Source: Lepas anatifera
Lineage: Eukaryota > Arthropoda > Thecostraca > Lepadidae
Assembly: GCA_034440635.1 (NCBI GenBank)
Contig: JAOTON010002231.1
Location: forward strand, 682,001-746,000
DNA: 64,000 bases
Direction: 5' to 3'
How positions within the stretch are numbered: position 1 is the first letter of the stretch; the number at the start of each line of letters is the position of its first letter. This document shows positions 1-11,430 of the stretch, piece by piece. The notes beneath the pieces are model-generated. The model was given only the letters and a program-made list of their open reading frames with translations. It was not told the origin of the DNA and did not search any database. Position numbers and translations under genes: made by a program.

Positions 1-72
1 CATATACAGACACTAATCTCAAGCGGCACCCTGTAAGAAGCTTTTTGTTTTGCAAAGTGAGATCCATAGTGC

Positions 73-696
73 ATGCTAGAAAAAAAACAGAGAAATCCAT
101 TTTGGAACTGTGATAATGGGCTGGAAGAAAACTGCTTCTACATTTTTCGTAATAAGATGTACAAAAACAAAGGCCAACATAATGGAATGGAACAGGGGAC
201 GAAATCATATCGCGCTCTGATCTTAACTCTACCTATATGTCACTTCGTTTCATTTTCGCCTGTTTTTGCAATACGTGTACAGAAACCTAGCGTCCTAGAT
301 AATCATTTCACATTAAAACTTTTGACGAGTTTCAAAACGTACACTCCTACACTCCCCAGGGTGGTCCTAATGACTCGAAAACACCATCTGTCATCATCAC
401 CATTATCCCGTTTATCACTTGCTTTGCTGTGTTTCCGCCGCTGCGGCTGTATTCCGCCGCCTGCTGTGCCCACGTCGGCTGCACCCGGTCCACGCTGCGC
501 CGACAAAAAACTCGTTAGCATTCCACCGCCGGTGCCAAAAAGCTCCGTCTACGATTCAGTGGCAATCTGTGCCTTCTCCACGCGACGTGTCACACAGAAA
601 CGGATCAAGGATAATGAGCTTCTGATCGACTTGTCATCTAAAAAGGCATCGATGGCCCAGAACGAACAGAATAAACGGGCCCGGGGAGCGCGGTAG
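73..696 (+). other. long open frame of doubtful coding status
   Basis: A 207-codon frame runs without a stop from an ATG. Its 3' half (about 430-700) is GC-richer than the surroundings. The product has no signal peptide, membrane segment, repeat or motif that I recognise, and codon use shifts from AT-rich to GC-rich partway. That pattern fits chance openness over a GC-rich patch better than a single exon. It could hide a 5' exon or promoter-type CpG patch of a neighbouring gene, but no convincing splice sites or partner exons were found. Confidence 0.12.
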
Positions 697-2284
697 GGAT
701 TTGGAAACATTAAGATACGGAGGGAAAAGTGGCGATAGCGGAACCATAAAAAATACAGTGCCGCCAAACGATTGAATCATTTGCAAACATAGTTGGGCTA
801 TTGTGGCGTAAATATTATTTTGAACAGCAATTGAGAAGAAATATATTACTCACTGAACTATGGAAAAAGCCAACTCATTCTATATGTTTTGACTTGCATA
901 AGGTGAGCGCTTCTCCACTGATAATTTCAGCTGAACCATTTTTGAATCTTGTATAAATGCTGTAAGTCATATGACTGGAGAGCTGCATATGACTAACTGG
1001 AGAGTCATATGCATATGCATATGGCTTAGGCTGCAGGGCCATGTCAGATGATCAAACACAATTCTGAATGTTCGGTGAGGCTATAGTCACAGTTTTGACT
1101 GAATGAATACATTTTCTCTAAAAAATGTTTCAAAGAAAGTTTTGTCACCTTACTCATCGCTGATATAAACGTACTCAATATTACTATATAAACATACTCG
1201 ACTCCGGGTAAATTATCTACTTTTGAGTTTTCTGAGACCGGGCACAGTTTTCTGTATTTGCTGGACACCATTTTGCCTCTAGGTATGTTCCATGAGTCAA
1301 TGTTTCAGTGTTTCTACTTTCAATGTTTCTACTTATCAGTGTCTGGGAAATGCAGGTCGAATGATATGTAAAAGGACTTTTATTGGCCATTGACCATTTT
1401 AGAATGCCACTCCAGATAGTAATTGGCTCACTGTAGTTTCAGGCTAGTAGAGAACTATCCTACTTTCCCAAAGCCAGTAATGTGGTAAGAGGGTCGCTAT
1501 TGTTATATCCTTTACCGTGAGAATACAATGAATAATGAGCGAACATTGTGTCTCTCAGTAGGTTCCGTTAATCGATGCCCATATGCATCCCGGATAAGTT
1601 CAAAGACAGCATGAATTATTTAGACTACATGGCATGCATTTTAACCAGGATATAAACCAGTGGTACGAGCGGTTCAACAAGTGGTGCAAGTACAAGTGAT
1701 TCAAGGGGCATGGAGAGCAAACAAACGTTTGTTATTTGTCTATTGCATTAATCTCCCTAGCAGTTCTCATATTTCAACGGCAAAGTAAGTGTCCCGCAGC
1801 TCAAGCGGCTACCAGCACCGTATCCGCCGCACCACACAGGCGGTGGTGTGGCCACACTGAGGGGGCAGCCTCGGAGGGCGGCCTTTTCGCCCTGCCACGT
1901 CTCGACGGATTGATCCCTCTGGATTTATTCTGGGCCGTCGCCGCGCCATCCTCCAGTAAGCAGCTGATCTCGGTGGTGCTGATTGGTGCCCACCACTTGC
2001 CCTCTATCCAGCACACTGGTTTGTCCGTCCTTCCTTCTCCTTTATTCATACAGTTCATTGGTATTTCCTCTGGCACCCGCAATCCCGCTTGGTGAAATCG
2101 GGTCATGCTGAATGATTGATGTGGTCGACTGGTCATTCTCTCTCAGCAGCTGGTTTCCCAACATTTACGGCATTCTAACATTTATCCATCCTCCTCTCTA
2201 TCCCTTCTCTATCTTAGAAGTCATGAGCTCTTCTGATTCCTCTCAAATTTTATTAAGGAAATTGGTTTAGAATATGCCTGTAAA
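697..2284. other. unassigned non-coding stretch
   Basis: No recognisable gene. A short run of overlapping CATATG units lies near 1,008-1,023. A GC-richer patch at 1,790-2,100 is open on both strands for 110-120 codons, with no recognisable protein similarity. Confidence 0.4.
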
Positions 2285-2446
2285 GAGTGGCGGATCCAAA
2301 AATTCATTTGCGGGGGGAGGGGCCTGGGAGCTCGAGCCTCACACGCCAGTACCTCGGATAGCCCCTCGCCTATGTATTAATTATAGGGGCTCGGACATTT
2401 GGGGGAGGGGGCCTGAGCCCCCAGCTCCCCCTTGGATCCTCCACTG
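2285..2446. mobile_element. short hAT-type MITE, about 160 bp
   Basis: The left end reads GAGTGGCGGATCC and the right end GGATCCTCCACTG, an imperfect terminal inverted repeat of the CAGTGGCGGAT type seen in the larger hAT-like element at 45,968. The flanking octamers (CCTGTAAA and CATGTATG) match at about five of eight positions, so any 8-bp target duplication has decayed. The interior is GC-rich and non-coding. Similar short copies lie at 34,746 and 53,591. Confidence 0.5.
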
Positions 2447-3914
2447 CATGTATGTATGTATGTACATACCTTCCTCACTATGTACCTATCAAAGACGTAC
2501 ACGTAATTCGCTCTTCGAGATGGGCATGACGAGCTGTTTCAATTCTTCCTCTCTTATTTAGATTTTAACTCCTGCTCTGCCGGCATTGCTGCTTTTACCT
2601 CCTCTCTCCGTTTCATTGCGAATATCTACATCTAACTAACCGTCCCGATGATAATGCTCGTGGTAGCTGTTCCTATGTGCATTTTGTATAATTCCCGTTA
2701 AACAGAAAGTCCAACTTTTTCAACTTTTTGGGTCCTCAGGAGAAAAGCATGTTCTATTTTGGGGGCATCTGGATCTTTAATTGAGGAATCCCTTGATAGA
2801 TGGATTAAAATGCTTCCTGAAAGTATATTGGTGAGATCCAAAGCTCTAGTCCAGTGATCCCCAACCTTTTGCTCTCTGAGTCGCTCGAAGCGTGGTCAAC
2901 AAGGTCCCTAGATTTACACCACAGGCTGGTTTGGGAAAAAGTCATTTCTGGGATGCAATTCTTGAGAATGCTGAGTGACACGTTAATATTACGGATCCAA
3001 CTATACACAATGCTCATAAGTGAAGATAATGTCTACTCTCCAGATGTGCCAGAGACTTGTCAACATTTTTGGTGTACACAAGTATGAGAGCCTTAGCACC
3101 GAAAACCCTTTCGGTGGTGGAATATCTTGTTCGTATATTCATTCACCGAAGCTGGAGGAAGAGCGGGTTACGTCGCTGTTGGAAATGCGCAGCTACCCAG
3201 AAGAGAGGCAATTTCCCCGTTCCAGCTTATCCCAGCTTATCGGGGCCCTGGCCGGAGGCATATTTGCGGACCTCACACAGTGAGCGATGCCACAAAAACG
3301 AGGCCGGCAAAATCTGCTCCTGTGGTGGCGCTAACGGATATAAAGAAAAAAGTTCAGTGGTTTTTTGTGATCGGAATAGAACGTTACACGAAAGTTAACT
3401 TTTAAGATTTGTACGGTGAGCACATGTATAAACGTGTATAATGTAAAACTGTATATACGTTTATATGCATCGAACCATATGTGCCTTGCTACATTGCCGC
3501 GGCATGTTAATTATGCTGAGGGTATGTGGAGGCAATGCCATTACATCTTGCGCATGGCACCCTGACCAGCTGTGGCCTCGGCCAAGTCAACAGCTCGACT
3601 GACCCCGGACAGCTGTGACCAGCAGACACACAACTCACGCTCCAGGAACTGGCGTCAACGCCCTCTGCTGTCGCCGGAGGTCACCAGGACAATGCAGAGA
3701 CCGCAAAAACAGAAGTTTACATGTAATACTAAAGTATATTTGGATTCCAGAAATATGTGAAGGACAACCCAGTGCCTTGTAGGGGCTTCAATCCCGGGAT
3801 CTCGACACTTTTCCTAATATTTTGAAACAATTCCAAACTTCCAGAAACAGATCAAAGAGCCATGTTCTGCTCGAGATTACATTGTAAGCCATCATTGCAG
3901 AATATCACCCCATT
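2447..3914. other. unassigned stretch with a possible hAT terminus
   Basis: Several overlapping open frames at 2,850-3,405 on the plus strand have no recognisable protein content. At 2,852 the sequence CAGTGATCCCCAACC resembles hAT-superfamily termini that read CAGTGGTCCCCAACC. No matching opposite end was located, so this may be a solo end or chance. Confidence 0.25.
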
Positions 3915-4097
3915 TTGCAACTGATCAGCGGACAGGACTGTGTAATTGTGCTGGGTACCGTCCGCTCTCTGCATACCGTAAACTTGGGTGCAAAAGCCTT
4001 GGGGCCTCTTGAGGCCGAAACAGCCTGCAAGTTCGCGATAGGAGTGCTCAAGAAACTAAGAATGGGGAAGTGGCGGACAAGGCATACCGTTTCTTGA
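3915..4097 (+). other. 60-codon open frame left of a TTAA element
   Basis: This frame lies just upstream of the TTAA element at 4,131 and has a plausible amino acid mix (for example VRSLHTVNLGAKALGPLEAE). No family is recognised. Joining the flanks across the element did not give one continuous frame, so a link with the frame at 5,008-5,296 is not shown. Confidence 0.12.
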
Positions 4098-4130
4098 AGC
4101 TAAGATTCACATAGCGTACGTTGCAAGTAT

Positions 4131-5007
4131 TTAACACGCGCAGTGGAGAGGAGCTTGGCGCCAAGGTGCAATGGAGGGGGGGCTAAAGTGCCCCCGTTAG
4201 ATATAAAAAACCAAGGGGGTTACAAAAACAACTTTGTTGAATGTTTGTTGGGGTGATGGTGATCATTATAATTGAGTTTCATTGACCTAGGTCAATATCT
4301 TCAAGTTCAAACGAGGTCGTAAAGGGAAAATCTGGGCCGTGCTGACACCTATTGGGAAATGCCGTGATTATGAAGAAAAATCGGGATACACCAAAGGCTG
4401 ACAAAGATCATAAAGAAAAGACCCCACACAGTTTTCTCTGAAATTTTGATGTTAAGGCAGTTCAAGCTCACTGACCTATAAAATAAAAATTCTACATATT
4501 CCAAATAATATACAATTTAACTTGCACTATGACAGCCTTTGGACGGCAAATGAGGGTTTAACCTTTAAAAAGACCTTTGGCCTTGACCTGGGACCTTCAC
4601 ATTAAGCATCCTTAACTATGAAGTAATTGCATAACATACGTCACGCTGAATATTGCCATCTGACCGGACTATTGGGGTTAATGACCTTGAACTGTGACAG
4701 TTGAGCTTGACCTTCATGTGGGGCGACCTTGACATATATCCCAATTATATGACGTTATTACGTCACTGTTTGGTCTACAGTGCAAGCTAACTGGTGCGAT
4801 CGCGCGACTGCAACGTTCTAAAAAAATAGGTATGACTTTGAAACGTATGAGTTAAAAGATATTGACAGATTTTCACCATTTTTTCTGCAATCAACGCCCT
4901 CATAAATTCTCTAATGTGGCAAAGGCGTTTTTGACGGTGAAAAGTTTTCCAGTCATCTCGAAAAAATAGGTGGGGCACCTTAGGATCCCCGTCACTGCAT
5001 GTGTTAA
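4131..5007 (+). mobile_element. TTAA-flanked non-autonomous element, variant A
   Basis: The element starts TTAACACGCGCAGTG and ends CACTGCATGTGTTAA, terminal inverted repeats that agree at 13 of 15 positions including the TTAA. It is 877 bp long and non-coding. The interior carries scattered TGACCT-type hexamers (for example TGACCTAGGTCA near 4,283) but fewer than the main family. A diverged relative in the opposite orientation lies at 30,700-31,180, sharing a G-rich/CCCC subterminal block and the stretch around CAAACGAGGTCGTAAA. No transposase is present, so it depends on an enzyme supplied elsewhere. Confidence 0.7.
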
Positions 5008-5779
5008 AGTGCCGCAGGTACTTCACAAGAGCTTGATGAAGGATGATGAGGCGGACGATGTCTTTTCTAACAGATTTAGACCAGGGCCTGGTACAGCTAA
5101 CCTTATTGAAGCTTCCAAAACCCTTAATGGCTTAACACTGTTATGTGTCACCAGGCGATCTCTGCTAGTGGGGCTGGCTGAACTGAGCCCCGAGACACAG
5201 GGATTTGTACTTAGATTTGTGATGAGGTTCGTAGATCAGATTACTGCTACACTGAACGTAGAAGAGGTAACTGATGTCGATAATACTGCTCTATAGAGAA
5301 CAGTCGCTTCAGTCGATGCTGCAGCAGGCCTTAGAGAGTGCCAGAACAATAGCAGTCGTGAAGTCTAGTGCAGCTCCACGGTGGTGGGTCAGGCTTGGAC
5401 TCTCATTTCGGGGAGAGTGATCAGAAATGAGTCAGAGGCCCTGTCGGTGTGCGAGAAGACACGGAAGGCGCTGGAGCCGTGCAATTAGCTAATCATCATT
5501 TTACCAACTAGCGGCAAGCCTCAAAGAGGTTTCCGTCACAGGATATCTTTTTCACGGACGTCTGCCCACGCTTAGATGATAATGCGGTTGAGATCCTTAG
5601 ATTTCTTACTTGTTCTTATCATTTTTTGGGAATTCTTAAGAAAGCCTGGGTTCTGCTTTGATGTCATTTGTCGAATGTGTACCTGCTCATATGCCTATAA
5701 CTGCCGGTTCCATCACTTATCTAAGTCATATCACGGTGTTTTATGGGAAGCTTTGTATTTTTTTCTTTTGGATATTACT
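5008..5779 (+). other. unassigned stretch with a possible gene fragment (frame to 5,296)
   Basis: From the right edge of the TTAA element a frame stays open to a TAG at 5,294-5,296. It encodes about 95 residues with an acidic start (MKDDEADDVFSNRF) and a helix-like, hydrophobic-rich C-terminal part (ETQGFVLRFVMRFVDQITAT). The amino acid mix looks protein-like, but I recognise no family. Similar composition continues out of frame to about 5,470. It may be a decayed gene or element fragment cut by the adjacent insertion. The rest, 5,300-5,779, shows nothing recognisable. Confidence 0.2.
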
Positions 5780-6473
5780 TTAACACGCTCATTGATGGAG
5801 GGGGCGGGTGCCCATCCCCTCTAATTTTTGAAATACGATAAAAAACGATGGAACGTAGCGCCGCCTTACTTAGCATACCTTTTTGTGATATTTTTTGCAG
5901 TTTAACATATCTTAAAGTTGGGTCATCTCAGGTCAGGTCACCAGTGCAGGTCAAGTGACCTCATCTCCAAAAAGTTTAATATTCCATAAATCAGAACAGG
6001 GTGAACTTATCCGATTGAAACTCATATCAAATAACGGGTCCACGGAGTTCTACAAAATACATTTCAGTAATTTTGACATCGATGACCTAAGGTCAGGTAC
6101 GACCCATGACCTGTGCATTGGAAACACATGACAAACATTGTATAAGCTGTATAACTTAGTAATGAATGGTGGTAGAGCGTTTCTGTTAACAGCATTAGCT
6201 TTGCCTCGTCCATGTCGTTCAAATGATATTCATTTTGACCTGATTTGATCTTGACCTGATCTCAGGTCAGGTCAAATCATATATCTGGCCTGATATAACC
6301 TAGGAAGGTCCTATTATATATCATTCGACTCGGCTTGCTGCGAGGATTCCAATGATCTAGATTGTCTTGCTATATCTCTTCCAGTTCAGATGTAATGACT
6401 AAAAATTTACATGTTATTTGACTGAATATTTACATGTCATCCATATAGTGGAACGCCTTGACCTCTAGTGGCC

Positions 6474-8096
6474 TTAACACGCGCATCGACGGGGGACGGG
6501 TACCCGCCCCCCTCGGTTTTTTCAGAGACTGCATAAAAACGGCAGCGCGTAGCGCTGCCGTACTTGGCATGACTTTTCTCTCATCATTTTTACAACTTCT
6601 GTGAAAATTTTAAGGTTAAGTCATCTCAGGTCAGGTCACCAGTACAGGTCAGATGACCTGACCTGAAAAAAACGTTTAAGATAGCATAAGTCGGAACAGG
6701 GTGAACTCATCCCATTTAAACTCGTATCACATGATGGGCCTACCGAGTTCTCTAAAATATGTTCTGGTATTTTTGATATCGATGACCTGAGGTCAAGTAC
6801 GAGCCATTATTACCTCTCCCTTGGAAATACATGGGAAAAATGGTTTTAATTGAATAACTCAGTAAGGGATGGTGATAAAGCGTTTATTTTAGCTGCATTG
6901 GATTCGCCTTGTCTTTGCAGTTCTAATGATATGCATTGAATCTAATTTGACCTTGACCTGACCTCAGGTCAGGTCAAATCCTTAATTTGACCTAGAAAGG
7001 TCAAATTATATATCATTCGATTTGGCTTGCTGCGAGGATTCATACAGTTTAAGTCGTTTTGCTCTATCTTTACTTGTTGAGATGTAATGGCCGAAAACCT
7101 TAATTTACATGTTATCCCTATGACGGCATGTTTTGACCTCTCGTGACCTTAACACGCGCATTGACGGGGCGGGTACCCCCCCTCGGGTTTTCGGAGATAG
7201 AAACGGCGGCGCGTAGGCCGCCGTACTGGTATACCTTTTCCTCATCATTTTTCAACTTCTGTGAAAATTTTAAGGTTGGTCATCTCAGGTCAGGTCACCA
7301 GTACAGGTCAAGTGACCCGACCTCAAAAAGTTTAAGATAGCATAAGTCGGAGCAGGGTGAACTTATCCGATTGAAACTCATATCACATAATGGCCCTACC
7401 GAGTTCTCTAAAATATGTTCCGGTATTTTTATATCGATGACCTAAGGTCAGGTACACGCATGACCTCTCCATTGGAAATACATGGGAAAAATGGTTTTTA
7501 CGGAATAACTCAGTAACGGATGGTGATAGAGCATTTATTTTAGCTGCATTAGACTCGCCTGGGCTTTGCGGTTCTAATGATATGCATTTTATATAATTTG
7601 ACCCTGACCTGACCTCGGTCAGGTCAATCCTTGATTTGACCTAGAGTCAAATTATATATCATTCGATTCGGCTTGCTAAGAGGATTCTATAGTTTAGTCT
7701 TTTGTTATCTTTACTTGTTAGATGTAATGCCCGAAAACTGAATTTTACATGTTATCCTATGACGGGATGTTTTGATCTCTCGTGACCTTAAATTGACCTG
7801 ACAAAAATGGTTAATGTTTTCATGGAGAAGTGGATGGCAGCCCAACGCCGTTTACCGTTTTTCGCTACCTACCGTGGTTCTCATCTTAGGGGCGGTACCC
7901 CCCCCTCTCGGTCGTTAAATGTGACCTGACAAAAAATGGTTTAAATATTTTCGATGGAGAAGTGGATGGGCTACCCAACGCCGTCTACCGTTTTTTGCTA
8001 CCTACGGTGGTTCTCGAGATCTTAGGGGGGAGGGCGGGTACCCGTGCCCCCCGTCAAAGCGAAGGTGGCTCAGACCTCCGTCAATGCGCGTGTTAA
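6474..8096 (+). mobile_element. TTAA/AGGTCA element, middle copy of the nest
   Basis: This copy sits in the internal TTAA of the outer element. Its 5' part is 6,474-7,152 and its 3' part 7,919-8,096, together 857 bp. Ends are TTAACACGCGCATCGACGG and CCGTCAATGCGCGTGTTAA. It carries the hairpin ACGGC..GCGTAGCG..GCCGT near 6,539-6,560 and the GGGTACCCG palindrome near both ends. It is interrupted at the same internal TTAA position as its host. Confidence 0.85.
7149..7918 (+). mobile_element. TTAA/AGGTCA element, innermost copy
   Basis: Starts TTAACACGCGCATTGACGG and ends at the TTAA at 7,915-7,918. It is 770 bp, about 90 bp shorter than its relatives. The last 40 bp of the normal 3' end are missing; the end reads CTCTCGGTCGTTAA instead of GCGCGTGTTAA. 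Compared with sister copies it lacks many single bases, mostly in runs (for example GGTTGGTCA where others have GGTTAGGTCA). Some of these losses may be consensus errors and not mutations. Confidence 0.8.
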
Positions 8097-8258
8097 ATAT
8101 GAACTGACAAAAATGGTTTAGATGTTATCTATAGAAAATTTGGATCAGCTATCCAACACCGTTTACCGTTTTTCGCTATCTAGCCTGGTTCCCGCGATCT
8201 GACTGGGGGCGGGTACCGCCTCCCCATCAAAGTCAAAGTGGCTCAATGCACGTGTTAA

Positions 8259-9249
8259 GTTGTGCAATTAAAGTGGTGACTGAATTTTCAAAAGTCTCTT
8301 GAAAGTTAGGTTCTATTTGTGTCTTCATTTTAATACCATTATACTGCATGCATCAGGACAGTTGTAGGGACAATCGGAGCCAACCTTAGAAAGTTGTATT
8401 ATATTTTTCTTGAATTTGGGTGGTGAGGTCAAATCACGATCAGTGCTTTTGTGTTTTCGTTGCCCTTTGCAGCGGCTTTGATTGCGTCACCATCGAGGAC
8501 TTTAACAATATTGTAGCGTTTTCATCATACATTTTCTCGGTAACTATGGGTCACTTGTAAAATTTACAAAGAAAGCTATAAATTGGAAGTCAATTTTTAT
8601 TTTCTGAGATAGGAATTAATCCATGTTAGATTTTATACGCTAGCCCAATTGCTTGCTATAGCCACGATTGAAATAAGTTATGACCGGAGGTGAAATGCAC
8701 ACATTGAAGTTCATCTCGTTTTAAGGGGGCTATTCATTCATCTATAAAAGCAGCTTAATCCCAAAGTCCCGGCATATCCCGGGATCATGATTTCTCGATT
8801 CCAAAATCCCGGGATAAGGAAATTCCTCTATGGTTGCAACCTTAGTAACCCGTGTGGTTGTTGCCAGTTTTTGGTGAAACCCAGCACAGAAATTGTAACA
8901 GTGGATCTAGGGAGTTGAGCCCTCGGGAATCTCGGTAGGGCGGGCTCCTCCGGCCAGTGTGCTGCCCATCGATGGCCAAAGTCACTTTTGTCTCATTGAC
9001 CTCTGCAAAGTGCTAAATTTAAGAGAAAATGGTTTTTCATGCTTTGTGTGGATGGAAATACGCTTATAAAAAAAGAAAACACGAACTACTCGATCTGGCT
9101 GACTGTTCATACTATACACAGGCTTTCACACTTGGCAGAATCTGCTAACCGAACCTGTCAATATTTATTGTCGACAACCTCCTCACGTGGTTTTGTGGCT
9201 ACGGCCGGCAGAAATGTTGACAGATTCTGTCCGGTGCGAATGAGTGGTG
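8259..9249. other. unassigned non-coding stretch
   Basis: No gene seen. ATCCCGGGAT-type motifs occur three times at 8,760-8,820 in direct and inverted orientation, suggesting a small palindromic repeat of unknown family. A 68-codon open frame before the (TA)n tract, 9,039-9,249, has no recognisable content. Confidence 0.4.

Positions 9250-9297
<48 letters not shown>
9250..9297. repeat. (TA)n microsatellite
   Basis: About 47 bp of uninterrupted TA. It lies directly against the truncated 5' end of the Penelope-like element. Confidence 0.97.
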
Positions 9298-9302
<5 letters not shown>

Positions 9303-9329
9303 TCCTCGAAGAAGTGAGGAAGAGATACG

Positions 9330-10588
9330 ACCAAAATCGTCACTAAGGAACTTCAAGAGGCAACCAAACAACTTTGAGAAGACAAACGGATCATCAGCAG
9401 GCGCGCGGACAAAGCAGCTGTATACGTTATCATGGATCGCGACCAATATTTCAAGAAAATGGACGACATCCTGGGAGATGAGACAAAGTTTGAGAAGCTT
9501 AGTGTCGACACCACCGACAAACTGAAAGCAAAGGTGAATATAATCATAGACTGTCAGAATAGTGCCGTTGACTCTATAAAGTTGCAAAAGATAAGGGGAG
9601 AGTACGCTCCGGGTTATGCTTACGGGAACGTTAAAACGCATAAGTCTAACAATCCCTTAAGGCCTATCATTTCCCAAACTCATAGCCCTTTGTACAAGCT
9701 AGCAAAACGCCTTAACGAATTGCTTAAGCCATTCGTTCCAGAGAATTTTAGCTTAAAATCAGTCGATGAGTTTATAGACATCCTAAGGACAAACAAACCT
9801 ACAGGCATGCTGGCATCTATTGACGTAGAAAGTTTGTTCACCAATGTTCCTGTAAATTCCACAATTCAAATAATACTCGACTACGTGTACAACTGTACAA
9901 CAACCCAGATCCGACAAAACGCCCTCTGAAAATGCCTGCCACCATCCTTGAGCAGCTGCTTCAAAGCTGTACCAGTGAGGCCCCTTTCAGAGGACCAGAC
10001 GGTACCTTATACCGACAGCGGGGAGGTGTCGCGATGGGCTCCCCCTGGGCCCCCTCTTTGCTAACGCTTACATGTCGGCCGTTGAGAACCTTGTCCTTTG
10101 CGATCCTGATGTGCGCCCTAACATCTATTGCGGGTATGTAGATGATATATTCTGTGATGTGAGAGATGAGATCATCTAAAAATCCTGATTTCTAAAGTCG
10201 AACACAGCAGTGTGCTCAAGTTCACACGCGAGTTAAGTATAGATAAGAAGATCCCCTTTCTAGACGTAATGGTGTCCGACATTGATGGCAATTTTGTGAC
10301 AGATGTCTACCGCAAGGCCACGAACGAAGGCCGAGTACTCAACGGAGAGAGTGAGTGCCCGGAGAGGTACAAACGCAGTGTTATAACTGCGTTTGTCCGG
10401 CGAGCAGTTCGTAACTGCTCCTCGCAAACTGCTCTTCATAGTGAGTTAAGGCGAATCCGTCAGATTCTTGTCAACAACGGATACTCTAATAACATTGTTG
10501 ATGAGACTTTAAAAAAACATCTAAAAAGACCAGTAGTGACTACGCGCCACAAGCGTAATCCATCAGGATCTACTACCGCAACTTTATG
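9330..10588 (+). pseudogene. Penelope-like reverse transcriptase, broken
   Basis: The reading starts around KELQEATKQL, meets a stop near 9,378, and continues through RRADKAAVYVIMDRDQY and the long open part 9,432-9,929. That part includes APGYAYGNVKTHK, LRPIISQTHSPLYKLAKRL and the catalytic block SIDVESLFTNVP (palm motif A region). The frame changes near 9,920, then MPATILEQLL..APFRGPDG..GVAMGSP. A base is missing in the C run near 10,040, after which LGPLFANAYM is readable in the next frame, followed by YVDDIF (catalytic YVDD) at about 10,138. Stops follow near 10,179-10,190; the thumb-like region resumes at 10,201-10,588 (LKFTRELSIDKKIPFLDVMV). Strand, motif order and spacing match the family. 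The N-terminal domain upstream is absent. Confidence 0.88.
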
Positions 10589-11118
10589 AGCAGTGCCCAT
10601 AAAGATGACGAAAGAATCATGCAGCATATCATTCGCGACAACTTAAAGTCCACAAATTCTGACACCCAGCTGCATCTCACTATCTATTACAAAAATAGAA
10701 AACTTCCAACCTCATCATTTGCAACAACACATCAGACAAGACTACCCCTCTGTCACGCACCAATGTACTTTATCAATTTAACTGACCCTTAAGAGACTGT
10801 AGGCTCCTTGCCGCTAAGTACATCGGTGCCACGACAACATCCCTCTCACGACACCTCACTCTACATAAAGCACCAGGCCACACCAGCTCCATCAAGAACC
10901 ACGTAGAACAACACCACCAAACACAGCTCACCAGAAAAATCCTCACCGACAACACATTTACGCACAAGCACATCAATGATCACATCAGAATATGGATCAC
11001 AGAAGCACTATACATCCGCGAACACAACCCAGAACTCAATACACAACTCGACCAAACTGAGAAGCTCCACCTGTGGAATACATGGACAACTGTAAGCAAA
11101 AAACGGAAAAAGAAGTAA
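10586..11118 (+). pseudogene. Penelope-like GIY-YIG endonuclease domain, broken
   Basis: After the RT, the frame 10,586-10,707 gives AHKDDERIMQHIIRDNL and LTIYYKNRKL, the family's RT-endonuclease linker. It then shifts near 10,705 to SNLIICNNTSDKTTPLS and NVLYQFN. A TGA replaces what is normally a cysteine codon at about 10,782. The same frame continues with LAAKYIGATTTSLSRHLTLH (the YIG half of GIY-YIG and the following arginine), then HTSSIKNHVEQHH, IWITEALYIREHNPELN (glutamate of the active site region) and a basic end SKKRKKK before TAA at 11,116-11,118. The endonuclease nicks target DNA to prime reverse transcription in this family. Confidence 0.82.
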
Positions 11119-11291
11119 AAGACTTTAGGCCTCATGTTTTATGTGTATGCTCAAAAAGAGGTAGTTAAAACCTTTAGTCACGTTATCATAATGTTATTAT
11201 GTGGTTATGTCTTTAATGTCTCGATAATGATCGCTGAAAGCCTTTGAAACGTCGACTGTACCTCTAAATGCCACGATTCATATAACTTTGT
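11119..11291 (+). other. Penelope-like element 3' region with possible ribozyme remnant
   Basis: Non-coding sequence between the endonuclease stop and the next N-terminal fragment. It includes CTGAAAGCCTTTGAAACGTC at 11,234-11,253. Penelope-like elements often carry hammerhead ribozymes here, with a CUGANGA box and GAAAC box around a short stem. The GAAAC box is intact and the first box is imperfect. Confidence 0.35.
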
Positions 11292-11430
11292 AATGCCTAC
11301 CGATTTAGGACTTATACTATCTTCCATCAACGACAACAGAGTGAAAAAACTTATACGAACCTGCGAACGCGAAAACAGAAAACTAGCCAAAACGAACTCT
11401 TTATTAAAGTTTAATCGACAGTGCTTGAGA

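Larger units (their letters stand above)
5780..8258 (+). mobile_element. TTAA/AGGTCA element, outermost copy of a three-level nest
   Basis: The 5' part is 5,780-6,477 and the 3' part is 8,097-8,258, together about 860 bp, the expected full length. The left end reads TTAACACGCTCATTGATGG and the right end GCTCAATGCACGTGTTAA. The copy is split at its internal TTAA by a second element. It is the most diverged of the three nested copies, as expected if it is the oldest. The interior has the family's AGGTCA/TGACCT clusters, for example around 5,928-5,965 and 6,252-6,275. Non-coding. Confidence 0.85.

Noticed and set aside
1736..2136. Overlapping 119- and 111-codon frames on both strands
   Set aside because: Open on both strands because of GC-rich composition; neither product has a motif.
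5780..8258. Calling the TTAA elements piggyBac
   Set aside because: TTAA targets fit piggyBac, but its ends usually begin CCC-type and other superfamilies (for example Kolobok) also use TTAA. No transposase is present, so no superfamily is assigned.
9183..9641. Open frames with long alternating Ile-Tyr runs at (TA)n tracts (also 11,205-11,657 and 45,197-45,696)
   Set aside because: TA repeats are open in every frame and translate as Ile-Tyr. They artificially join unrelated sequence on either side.
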